Positions 52,413 through 60,997 of a stretch of DNA of 64,000 bases are shown here, piece by piece. Every line of letters starts with the position of its first letter. Position 1 is the stretch's first letter. A program made the position numbers and the translations under genes. A model generated the notes under the pieces. That model saw only the letters and a program-made list of their open reading frames with translations. It had not been told where the DNA came from and did not search any database. The stretch is from contig NZ_CP028475.1 in NCBI RefSeq assembly GCF_003047105.1, forward strand, positions 3,410,001 to 3,474,000. Reading direction: 5' to 3'. The DNA is from Celeribacter baekdonensis. GTDB taxonomy: Bacteria; Pseudomonadota; Alphaproteobacteria; Rhodobacterales; Rhodobacteraceae.

Positions 52413-52649
52413 TGTCGCCCCAATCTGGGGCGTGACCAATTTATGTGGTGTAAAGGGACGTGGCGGGGGATTTGGCATGTCTTGCCACATTCAATTTGTG
52501 TCGATGAGGGCGATCTTTTTGGCCCAAGAAAGCGTCGAAGAGATCGGGCGCAAGCCTTGCAAGGAAAGGCTTTGCGCACCGTCTCACATCCGCGCATGAT
52601 CGGCATTCAGCCAGCATAGGCCATGTCAAAGTGGTGGGTCAGTGTGGCG

Positions 52650-53103
52650 TCATGTCCGGTGATCGCTGCCTATGACGTGGTAAGCGCCATGGATCAAGCA
52701 GGACATGAAAATGAGTCCGGCGCTTGGAATGACGACGTTGGCTTTTATGTTATCGACAATGAAGTCAGATGAAAACGCGCGCCCAGTCTCGGGGTCGAGG
52801 CGGGACAGGATGGCGAATATGACGGTTGAAAATACCACATGTCCGCTGGCGGCAACGACGCTTTTAAGCGGCTGAAACCAAAATCCGCCTAAAGCGTTTC
52901 GGGATAAACTTGAATAACGAGTTTGTTCTGAGGCGCCCACATCCTAAGTTAGGTTCCGCGCGTTTCGGGTTTAAGTCGTGTCTCAACTTAAATCCGAAAC
53001 GCTTTAAACAAACCAGGCAGAGGCCTGACATAAAAACACCCGGTGAGACAGAGTGACTGAGGCCGTTATTGAGCAGCAGTCCGGCGACAACAGCGCAAAG
53101 CAA
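52650..53103 (-). pseudogene. Small membrane-protein gene split by a hairpin repeat
   Basis: Upstream of the repeat the minus strand encodes VVLLCAVVAGLLLNNGLSHS and a further hydrophobic stretch. Downstream of it the strand encodes WFQPLKSVVAASGHVVFSTV and IPSAGLIFMSCLIHGAYHVI before a stop at 52650. Together these would make a protein of roughly 130 residues with three or four helices, interrupted by the 117-base repeat. No family recognised, and the joining of the two parts is inference. Confidence 0.35.
52890..53006. repeat. MITE-like inverted-repeat element
   Basis: Outer arms TAAAGCGTTTCGG (52890-52902) and CCGAAACGCTTTA (52994-53006) are perfect. A second, inner hairpin shares the right arm: 52960-52976 pairs with 52986-53002 over 17 bases with one G:T. 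The element has no coding capacity. The shape suggests a non-autonomous mobile repeat. Confidence 0.5.
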
Positions 53104-53340
53104 AACGACACTGTCGGTTTTAAGGGACAGCAGGAGAGGACGCCGGAACCGATCTGTGTGTTGGGACTGTCGCGGTCATGATTTTGGCCTTCTCATTCAG
53201 GCGCAGAACCTTTCGGTGTGAGGTCATGAGCACCCATACGCTTTTTGACACCAAGGCTGGGTCGCATTCGACAAGGCTTATCGGCCGCATGGCGCAGAAA
53301 GAGGGGCTGTCTGCGCATCAGATGCGAAAGCAGACAATCC

Positions 53341-53967
53341 ATGTTCGCTACGTCCCCGTTGACGGCGGGTGAGATGGCGCAGGACATGATTGCCGTTATC
53401 TCGGCGCTGGGGCACAAGACCGTCGACCTTCTTGGCTTTTCGCTTGGCGGTTTCGTGGCGCAGGGTCTGGTGCTGAAGCAACCGGATCTGGTGCGTAAGT
53501 TGATTTTGACCGGCACCGGGCCTGCGGGCGGTGAGGGGATCGACCGGGGCGGCGCGGTGTCGTGGCCACTGATCATCCGGGGGATGCTGACCTTCCGCGA
53601 GCCCAAATTCTACCTGTTCTTCACTCGGACCGCGAACGGCAAGCGCGCGGCGAAAGCCTTTCTTGCTCGGCTAAAAGAGCGGGCGAAGGACCGCGACAAG
53701 GGGCTGAACCCGCGCGCTTTCCTGCGCCAGCTCAAGGCAATTCAGGCCTGGGGGCGTCAGATGCCGCAGGACCTGGGCCGCATCCGTATCCCGACGCTGG
53801 TCGCCAACGGCGACAACGACACCATGATGCCGACGCAGGGCAGCCACGACATGGCCCGCCGCATCCCGCTGGTCGATCTGGTGATCTATCCCGACGTCGG
53901 CCACGGTGGTATCTTTCAATACCACGAGACATTCGTTCCGAAGGCGCTGGATTTCCTCGCCGCCTGA
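53341..53967 (+). pseudogene. Alpha/beta hydrolase, N-terminus missing
   Basis: The readable part (about 208 residues from the ATG at 53341) begins at SPLTAGEMAQDMIAVISALG and contains the nucleophile elbow GFSLGG, an acid residue in VANGDNDTMMP and the catalytic His in DVGHGGIFQYH. Family members have about 80 further residues in front, including the oxyanion HG motif. Upstream codons here do not resemble them, so the 5' end seems deleted. Codon use is richer in CTG and CTC than in the phn and glc genes, as in the following gene, suggesting the pair was acquired together. Confidence 0.6.
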
Positions 53968-53995
53968 GCTGACTATTGCAAATCGGAGAGTCACC

Positions 53996-55000
53996 ATGAA
54001 AGCCTTTGTTGTCGACAAATACCAGCAGAAGGGTCCGCTGCGCCTGGCGGACATGCCCGAGCCGCAGGTCGGACTGGAGGAGGTGCTGGTTCGCATCCAC
54101 GCCACCGCCATCAACCAGCTCGATTCCAAGATCCGTGATGGCGAGTTCAAGCTGTTCTTGCCCTACAAGCCGCCCTTCATCTTGGGCCACGATCTTGCCG
54201 GCACGGTGGAGCGGGTCGGCGCGAACGTCCGCGCCTTCACGCCGGGGGATGAGGTTTATGCCCGCCCCCGCGATCACCGCATCGGCGCCTTCGCCGAACG
54301 CATCGCGGTTCATCAGGCGGATCTTGCGCTGAAGCCCGCAAGCCTGAGCATGGCGGAGGCCGCGTCGATCCCGCTTGTCGGGCTGACGGCCTGGCAGGCG
54401 CTGGTCGAGGTGGGCAAGCTGAAGCCCGGTCAAAAGGTCTTTATCCAGGCAGGTTCCGGCGGCGTAGGGACCATCGCGATCCAGTTGGCCAAACATCTGG
54501 GCGCGACGATCGCCACGACCACCAGTGCTGCGAACGCAGGCTGGGTGCGCGATCTGGGGGCCGATGTCGTGATTGATTACCGGACCGAGGATGTCGAGAA
54601 GGTGCTGTCGGACTATGATCTCGTGCTGCACAGCCAGAACGCCGGCGCGCTGATGAAGTCGCTCAACGTGCTGCGCCGGGGTGGCAAGCTCATCTCCATC
54701 TCCGGCCCGCCGGACGTGGCCTTTGCGCGTGATCTGGGGCTGAACGTCCTCTTCCGCTTCGTGATGCGGATGCTCAGCCGCAAGGTGCGCAAGACGGCAA
54801 GGGCGCGGGGTGTCGATTACACGTTCCTCTTCATGCAGGCGAATGGCGCGCAACTGGCGGAGCTCGCGCGGCTGATCGACGAGGGGGTGATCCGGCCCGT
54901 GGTGGACGAGGTTTTCTCCTTTGCACAAACGCCAGATGCGCTGGCCTATGTCGAGACCGGGCGTGCGAAGGGCAAGGTCGTGGTCAGCCTTACCGACTGA
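53996..55000 (+). CDS. Zinc-free medium-chain NADP-dependent oxidoreductase (quinone reductase type)
   Basis: The 334-residue MDR-family enzyme has an N-terminal GroES-like domain (ATAINQLDSKIRDGEF, FILGHDLAGTVERVG, FTPGDEVYARP). A Rossmann domain follows, with AGSGGVGTIAIQLAKHLGA near residue 150 and HSQNAGALMKSLNVLRRGGKLISI. No zinc-binding cysteines are present, as in quinone or enone reductases. Substrate is unknown. The ATG at 53996 has a GGAGAG ribosome site. It probably forms a transferred unit with the truncated hydrolase 28 bases upstream, sharing its CTG-rich codon style. Confidence 0.85.
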   Translation: MKAFVVDKYQQKGPLRLADMPEPQVGLEEVLVRIHATAINQLDSKIRDGEFKLFLPYKPPFILGHDLAGTVERVGANVRAFTPGDEVYARPRDHRIGAFAERIAVHQADLALKPASLSMAEAASIPLVGLTAWQALVEVGKLKPGQKVFIQAGSGGVGTIAIQLAKHLGATIATTTSAANAGWVRDLGADVVIDYRTEDVEKVLSDYDLVLHSQNAGALMKSLNVLRRGGKLISISGPPDVAFARDLGLNVLFRFVMRMLSRKVRKTARARGVDYTFLFMQANGAQLAELARLIDEGVIRPVVDEVFSFAQTPDALAYVETGRAKGKVVVSLTD

Positions 55001-55107
55001 CCGCAGCGGGACAAAAAGACGGGGCCGAAGCGATGCGGTTCCGCCTTTTATGCGCCCGACAGCGCCGCATGGGCCTGCGCCCGGCTGGTGTAGAGGAGCC
55101 CTGATTG

Positions 55108-57223
55108 TTATGCCGGACTGAATTCAGTTTGCGCCACAGGTTTTAACCACCGTTCTGAAAAAATTTTGGCAGGCAAAGGCCGGTCAAAGAAAAAACCTTG
55201 CCCCGCGCCGCATCCCAAGCGCTGCAGGATGTCCGCCTGCGTCTGGGTTTCGATCCCTTCGGCGACGACAATACAGCCCAAACCCTTGGCCAAGGCGATC
55301 GTAGCCTCCACGATCTTAAACGATGGGCTGTCGGCAAAGAGATCAGTGATGAAGGAATTGTCGATCTTCAGCTTGTCAGCGGAGAACTGCATTAGCAGGG
55401 CGAGCGAAGAGTAGCCCGTTCCGAAGTCGTCGATAGCCACTTTTACGCCCAATTTCTGCAAGCCTAAGACAACCTGCCGCGCGTCCTCTGGTGCCTTCAG
55501 CATGATGCTTTCCGTCAGTTCGATCTCGATCTGTTCCGGGCGGACGCCATAGACTTCGCACATGTCGGTGATGTCGCGGAGGATCGAGCCGTCCTCAAGT
55601 TGCTCAGCTGCCACATTGATAGAAGTCGGAAAAGGAACGGCGAGACCCTTATCCTCCCATCCCATGATCGCCTTACAGGCCGCGGCCACTACCCACCGAC
55701 CCAGCCTGCGCAGCAAGCGGTATTCCTGCGCGATGGAGATGATCTCCGCCGGTGGCACATTGCCGAGTTCGGCATCCACCCACCGAAGAAGTGCTTCAAC
55801 GCCAATCAAACTGTCCGAGCTCAGGTCGATGAAGGGCTGGAATGCGAGCGAAAGGGCATCCTCATCCAGCGCCAGAGCGAGACGCTCAGATATCCTTTGC
55901 CGCGCCTCGATGCGGCTTTTCATGTCAGCATTATAGATAGAGAGCCCGGTTTCGCGGATCTTGGCGTCGTACATTGCGATATCGGCGGCCTGCAACAACT
56001 CCTCCGACGAAGTGCAATCTTCCGGGTAGCGGGCGAACCCGATGCTGCCGCCGATCAGATGGCGTCGGCCGTCAATCACGATCGGACAGCTAAGCACAGT
56101 CAGCAGTCGTTCGGCGTCGAGTACCACCCTGTCTGGGTTGATAGCGTCATGAAGAACGACGAATTCATCTCCTCCAAGCCGCGCAATAAGCCGGGCATCA
56201 GTCATTGACGCCGCGAGACGGTTGGAAACGACCCTGAGCACCTCGTCACCGGTGGCATGCCCAAATGTGTCATTGATCTGTTTGAATCGGTTGAGGTCGA
56301 GATAGAACAGGTGCAGCCGCCTGTCGGGATACTGAAAGGCCTTTGCCAGATGTTGCTGCAAGTGCGCGCGGTTGGCCAGCCCCGTCAGCGGATCGAATAG
56401 GGCCAGGCGGCGCATCTTTTCTTCGTTGGCTGATATCCTGCACAAACGCGAGGAAAATTGGCGGTTTTTCGGTGCCCGCATAGTGGAGGTCGATGTCGCA
56501 CGGGTATTGGCTGCCATCTTTGCGTTGGTGAATGGTCTGAAACGATAGCATGTCCACCTCGCCGCAAATCAGCGGAGCGATCATGTTCCGGAAGGTGGCT
56601 TCATCAAGTTCGGGTTTGATATCTACCGGGGTAAGGTGCAACAGTTCGGCGGCTTCATAGCCAAGGTTGTCGCGCGCTCCACGATTAACCAACATAAATT
56701 TCAGGCTTTCGGCGTCGAAGACGAACACCTCATTGGCAGAATGTTCCACCACACGCCCCATACGAGATAGCGCGTTTTCCGCGCGTTTTTTATCGGTAAT
56801 GTCGGTGCGGATAGAGACAAAGCGGTCGATTTGTCCGTCAAGGCCGCGCAGCGGCAGGATGACGCTATCGACCCAATAGAAAGAGCCGTTTTTGGTGCGA
56901 TTGCAAATCTCGCCGTGCCAGGCCTGTCCGCTGCGGATGGTTTTCCAGAACGTGCTCCAGAATGCCGGATCGTGTGTGCCCGAATTCACGACATTATGAA
57001 AAGAACCGATCAACTCATCTTCATCAAAGCCGCTCAACGCGCAGAAAGCAGAATTGACACGCGTGATCCGGCCTCGTGCATCGGTTTCGCTGTAAATCAT
57101 GTGCTCTTGGATCGCCGCGAGCACCGCGCCAAACCTTGTATCCTGCGCCTCCTTCGGCAAGGTCTCCGTCAAAACGCTCACAGCAACGTCGGCCGGTTCA
57201 TGCTTTTTGAGTTGATTGGCCAT
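55108..57223 (-). pseudogene. PAS-PAS-GGDEF-EAL cyclic-di-GMP protein with a frame break
   Basis: The upstream frame (57223 to about 56430) encodes two PAS domains (YSETDARGRITRVNSAFCAL, WHGEICNRTKNGSFYWVDS, then VFDAESLKFMLVNRGARDNL) ending FLAFVQDIS. The frame at +1 continues NEEKMRRLALFDPLTGLANR into a GGDEF domain with an intact GGDEF site (ARLGGDEFVVLHD) and an EAL domain whose first motif reads GVEALLRW and which keeps ELTES, DDFGTGYSSL and VAEGIETQ. Compared with the usual ERK linker, about 11 bases seem missing near 56428-56434. Either the gene is broken or the GGDEF-EAL half is made separately. Confidence 0.7.
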
Positions 57224-57456
57224 AGGATCTTTACCTATATTTCTTTGATGATGCACTTTGGCGTGGGATGATTAATACTTCCTTAAGGTGCGGATTTGGG
57301 AAGACACTTGAGTTCGTGAAATGTTTCCTGCCGAGTGGAGTGCTTTGTCAGCTTTCTAACAAATGTTGTCCTTGGCCAAGAACTTCGACGCGGGACTGCG
57401 GCTTCCCCGATGCAGACCTGAATAAGCAACAAAGCATCTCCCCCCTTGCGGTGACC

Positions 57457-57582
57457 GGGGGGTGAACCCAATTCGGCGGCTTGCTGAGACGGCTTAGTCG
57501 TGATTGACGTGTTGAAAACAGCTGTGTCATGGCTCAGATTTGGTCTGAGTGACGAAGAATGGGCTGAGATCCGGCCTAAAGG
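57457..57582 (+). mobile_element. Relic of an IS5-family element (end plus transposase N-terminus)
   Basis: GGGGGGTGAACCCAATTC at 57457 matches the inverted repeat of the intact element at 10740-11569. About 80 bases on, the strand reads as a damaged transposase start (LRFGLSDEEWAEIRP against ARFDLSDEEWAAIRP) and then stops matching. The rest of the element is gone. Confidence 0.65.
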
Positions 57583-57590
57583 GATTGAAC

Positions 57591-58003
57591 TTTAGTGGTT
57601 TCCGCACCCAAGTAGCCGACGATCAGCCGATACAGCTCGACGCCAGCATTGTCACAATAGGGGCCTTTGATGGGGTGTATCGGGACCATCAACCTCTGGT
57701 CCGGCGTGCCGTGGCGGAGGCGCAGAGAAAGGTGTTGCCTCCGTCGTCTGGACCTTTGATCCTGCGCCGAAAGTGTATTTTGGCCGCGCCATGCCGCTGT
57801 CTACTTTGTCTGATAAAATCGCCAGATTGGCTCGGCTTGGGCCGGACTATATCGTTGCGGTCTTTTTCCTGACCGATGTTGTCCAGGAACCCGAGGCTGG
57901 AGATCACGTTATCCTGATCGGCAAAGTGACCCAGTTCGAACAGGACAGCGCGGCCAACCCCCTGTTGTTTCGGGCGGAAAATATTCTCAGATTCTGCCTG
58001 TGA
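57591..58003 (+). pseudogene. FAD-synthetase fragment joined to a flavin-reductase tail
   Basis: The first part encodes the RibF-like nucleotide-binding start (SIVTIGAFDGVYRDHQPLVRRAVAEAQRK). A one-base loss at the AAA 57728-57730 moves the frame, after which SVVWTFDPAPKVYFGRAMPL and SDKIARLARLGPDYIVAVFF continue the same family. It then passes abruptly into EAGDHVILIGKVTQFEQD and NPLLFRAE, the C-terminal signature of flavin reductases. Most of both genes is missing, so a deletion probably fused two neighbours. It is not expected to be functional. Confidence 0.6.
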
Positions 58004-58355
58004 TCTGATCTCTGTGGCCCTCCCGATCAAAGAGGAAGTCCAAGCGATTAATCTAATTTGGTCGGTGAGGTGTGTCGTGCACGTTTCAAGTGCTGCCGAC
58101 CTTCTGAGAGTGATTAGATGCCGTAAGCGATGTGGTGACAATCGCAGCGAAAAAAGGGTCGCGTATTCCAGAAATGGCTGAAATATTGGCCGCGGAGAAC
58201 AGCGCCTATTTGCAACGTTGTATGCTCTTGACGGTGTCATTGAGGCTGAGCTGAATGTGGTCACTGCCTAGAGCTGCGATATCTCTCGATGCTCCTCTCT
58301 TCACATATGCCTGCAACTCTTGCAACGGTTTGCAGGGAGAGGACGGTTCATTGCG

Positions 58356-59114
58356 CTAGCTTACGTGTATTTGGGTGGCCCAAGTTGCACACTTGTTTTC
58401 CAAAGGTCGAGGGACCGATGCGTCGGTGAAAAAGTCATCGATTTCCGCGAGGGAGGCGATCCGGGCTGGGGCCGTCCGTTTGAGCTTGGTGTGGTCCGCA
58501 ACCAGCATGGTGCGGCGGGACTGATGCAGGATCGTTTGGCTAACGCCGACTTCACGCAAGTCAAAGTCTAAAATGTCGCCGTCTTGATCAATCGCGGAAC
58601 AGCCGATGACGCCGATGTCGAATTTGAATTGCCGGATTGCAGCCGTTGTGATGTCCCCGATCAATCCCCCATCGGATTGGCGCAGAGATCCGCCGGTTAC
58701 AAGCACCTCACAATCAGGGTTTCGGGCCAAAATATTGGCCACATTCATGTTGTTGGTCACAACCATAAGATTGCGATGATGCAGCAATTCAGTTGCGACG
58801 GCTTCTGTGCTTGTTCCGATGTTTAGAAAAATCGCGCAGTTTTCGGGGATCATCGCAGCACAGGCCTGTGCCATGGCAATTTTTCCACTAGCATTCAGCC
58901 GTCGTCGCTCTTGATAGGCGATGTTGACGGTTCCAGATGGCAACACCGCCCCTCCGTGAACCCGCTCTAACCTTCCAGCGTCTGCCAATTCGCTCAGATC
59001 ACGGCGGATCGTTTGTAATGTGACGCCAAGATGCTCCGCAAGATGGTCCACGGTCACTTTTCCGTCGCGCCGAGCAATTTCTAGGATCTCAGGGAAGCGA
59101 ATATTTTGCGACAT
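58356..59114 (-). CDS. glpR: GlpR-like DeoR-family repressor
   Basis: The 252-residue regulator has an N-terminal DeoR helix-turn-helix (ILEIARRDGKVTVDHLAEHLGVTLQTIRRDL, with the ERVHGGAV wing, residues ~10-57). A sugar-phosphate-sensing domain follows (FLNIGTSTEAVATELL, GGSLRQSDGGLIGD, DFDLREVGVSQTIL, VADHTKLKR). It is divergent from glpD and most likely represses the glp operon until glycerol-3-phosphate is present. Confidence 0.87.
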   Translation of the reverse strand: MSQNIRFPEILEIARRDGKVTVDHLAEHLGVTLQTIRRDLSELADAGRLERVHGGAVLPSGTVNIAYQERRRLNASGKIAMAQACAAMIPENCAIFLNIGTSTEAVATELLHHRNLMVVTNNMNVANILARNPDCEVLVTGGSLRQSDGGLIGDITTAAIRQFKFDIGVIGCSAIDQDGDILDFDLREVGVSQTILHQSRRTMLVADHTKLKRTAPARIASLAEIDDFFTDASVPRPLENKCATWATQIHVS

Positions 59115-59330
59115 AAAGAGGCTTTCAGTTTGGGGCGGGGGCCTGCTTCGCAGCTTTCTTACACGGCGGAATCAGAGGGGATGAATGGTCATTGGGCTTA
59201 GATTTAGGCTTGGATTTGGCCGTGTTCGTTTCGGCGTTTTTTTTGCATTCATTGTTTATTTCTACGATAAAACGCGCATTTCTCAATCTTTTTCCTCTGA
59301 AAATTCAGAGTTTTTTCTCATTTTTACGTA

Positions 59331-59349
59331 AAACGAAAAAAAACGAAAA
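59331..59349. promoter_or_regulatory. Tandem AAACGAAAA repeats, candidate GlpR operators
   Basis: Two AAACGAAAA copies 10 bases apart (59331 and 59341) lie in a very A/T-rich glpR-glpD intergenic region. TTCGTTTCG also occurs near 59225. One-turn spacing and position fit DeoR/GlpR binding; not proven. Confidence 0.4.
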
Positions 59350-59413
59350 TATTTGTTTTCTTTTTTGCGTGGCTTTGTCACAGTGCTGCCAACAGGGTTT
59401 GGGAGGATCCAAC

Positions 59414-60997
59414 GTGAATGAGAAGGCGCAAATCTGCGATTTGCTGGTTATTGGCGGTGGCATCAATGGCTGTGGGATCGCTCGTGACGCTTCAGGGCGC
59501 GGATTAAGCGTGACATTGGCCGAAATGTCGGATCTGGCCTCTGCAACCTCATCTGCGTCGACAAAGCTCTTTCATGGCGGATTGCGGTATCTTGAGTATT
59601 TCGAATTTCGGCTGGTTCGCGAGGCGTTGATCGAACGAGAAACTCTTTTGCGAGCAATGCCGCATATCAGTTGGCCGATGCGCTTTGTGCTGCCCTACCA
59701 AAAAGACATGCGGTTTGAGAGCGACACCCCGACCTCAAAACTTCTGTCCCTGTTCATGCCGTGGATGAAGGGGCGTCGGCCTTCTTGGCTGATCCGGCTT
59801 GGCTTGTTGATGTATGACACGTTGGGCGGACGACAAATCCTTCCCGGCACTCAGACGCTTGATCTCAAGCAGGGGCCAGAAGGCGCGCCACTCAAACCAC
59901 TTTTTGCCAAAGCCTATGAATATAGCGATTGCTGGGTCGAGGATTCACGTCTTGTGGTTTTAAACGCACGCGATGCGCAGGCACGGGGCGCAAAAATCTT
60001 GCTTCGGACCAAAGTTGTCTCCGCCAAGTCCGAGGATGGCATCTGGATTGTGACGCTGCAGGATGTTGAAACTGGTGACACCCACGATGTGCGCGCCCGC
60101 ATGGTTGTCAACGCGGGCGGCCCGTGGGTCGGCCAAATCTTACGCCAACAGATCGGGTCCAACAGCAGCGACAATATCCGGCTTGTGCGCGGCAGCCATA
60201 TCGTGATCAAGCGTTTGTTTGATCATGACAAATGCTATTTTTTCCAAGGCACCGACGGGCGGATCATGTTCGCGATCCCCTATGAAACGGATTTCACCCT
60301 GATCGGCACCACTGACAATGAACACGACGATCTGTCGCAAAAGCCGGTCTGCACCGCCGAAGAAAAGCGCTACATGATTGAGTTCGTGAATGCCTATCTG
60401 AAAAAGCCGATCAGCGAAGAGGACATCGTCTGGACGTATTCCGGCGTGCGTCCACTTTATGATGACGGCGCGAGTTCCGCGACGGCGGCGACGCGGGATT
60501 ACACGCTGAAGATTGATGACAGTGCTGGTGCGCCTGCGCTGCATATCTTTGGTGGTAAGATCACGACCTATCGCCGCCTCGCCGAAAGCGCGCTTGAGAA
60601 AATCGGCACCCGTCTGGCCGTGGCGCAAGGCCCATGGACAGCAGGGGTGGCCATGCCCGGAGGGGATTTTCCCGTCGACGGGGTTGCGCGCCTCGTCGCC
60701 GATCTGCGCCAAACTTATCCCTTTCTGACCGATCGCTGGGCGCGGCGTCTTGTGCGTGCATATGGCACCGAGGTCGGCGATATCTATGGGGCTGCCAGAA
60801 CGGCCGGGGATCTTGGACAGGATTTTGGCGCGACATTGACCGCCGTAGAGGTCGATTGGCTTATGGATCGCGAATTTGCCCGCACCGCAGAGGATGTTCT
60901 GTGGCGGCGCAGCAAACTGGGCTTGCGCACAGTAGAGGCCAGCGCCCTTGAAAGCTACATGGCCGAGCGGCGAGCACACGCAAAGGACATTGCATGA
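59414..60997 (+). CDS. glpD: Glycerol-3-phosphate dehydrogenase
   Basis: The 527-residue FAD enzyme oxidises glycerol-3-phosphate to dihydroxyacetone phosphate and passes electrons to the quinone pool at the inner membrane. It has the FAD motif GGGINGCGIARDASGRG at residues ~14-30, SSASTKLFHGGLRYLEYFEFRLV, RGSHIVIKRLF, FAIPYETDFTLIGTTD and GGKITTYRRLAE. The start is GTG at 59414 after GGGAGG. An upstream ATG in the same frame would add an AT-rich, unrelated N-terminus. Its stop overlaps glpS in ATGA. Divergent from glpR. Confidence 0.93.
   Translation: MNEKAQICDLLVIGGGINGCGIARDASGRGLSVTLAEMSDLASATSSASTKLFHGGLRYLEYFEFRLVREALIERETLLRAMPHISWPMRFVLPYQKDMRFESDTPTSKLLSLFMPWMKGRRPSWLIRLGLLMYDTLGGRQILPGTQTLDLKQGPEGAPLKPLFAKAYEYSDCWVEDSRLVVLNARDAQARGAKILLRTKVVSAKSEDGIWIVTLQDVETGDTHDVRARMVVNAGGPWVGQILRQQIGSNSSDNIRLVRGSHIVIKRLFDHDKCYFFQGTDGRIMFAIPYETDFTLIGTTDNEHDDLSQKPVCTAEEKRYMIEFVNAYLKKPISEEDIVWTYSGVRPLYDDGASSATAATRDYTLKIDDSAGAPALHIFGGKITTYRRLAESALEKIGTRLAVAQGPWTAGVAMPGGDFPVDGVARLVADLRQTYPFLTDRWARRLVRAYGTEVGDIYGAARTAGDLGQDFGATLTAVEVDWLMDREFARTAEDVLWRRSKLGLRTVEASALESYMAERRAHAKDIA

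Larger units (their letters stand above)
52413..53340. other. Disturbed intergenic region
   Basis: About 930 bases with no intact gene. It contains a hairpin repeat (52890-53006) and, on the minus strand, two fragments of what looks like one small membrane protein on either side of it. To the right it runs into a 5'-truncated hydrolase. From 52413 to 52650 I see nothing. Confidence 0.5.
57224..58355. other. Gene graveyard between the GGDEF-EAL gene and glpR
   Basis: About 1.1 kb without an intact gene. It contains a decayed IS5-family end (57457-57582) and joined FAD-synthetase/flavin-reductase fragments (57591-58003). In 57224-57456 and 58004-58355 I see nothing recognisable. Confidence 0.6.

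Noticed and set aside
53245..53340. Using an upstream ATG to extend the alpha/beta hydrolase
   Set aside because: The added residues are Arg-rich and do not resemble the expected strand and oxyanion-hole region of the family; the true 5' end is missing.
59192..59413. Longer N-terminus for glpD starting at an upstream ATG
   Set aside because: The extra 74 codons come from an A/T-rich promoter region, are Phe/Leu/Ser rich and have no counterpart in GlpD proteins; GTG at 59414 has a ribosome site.
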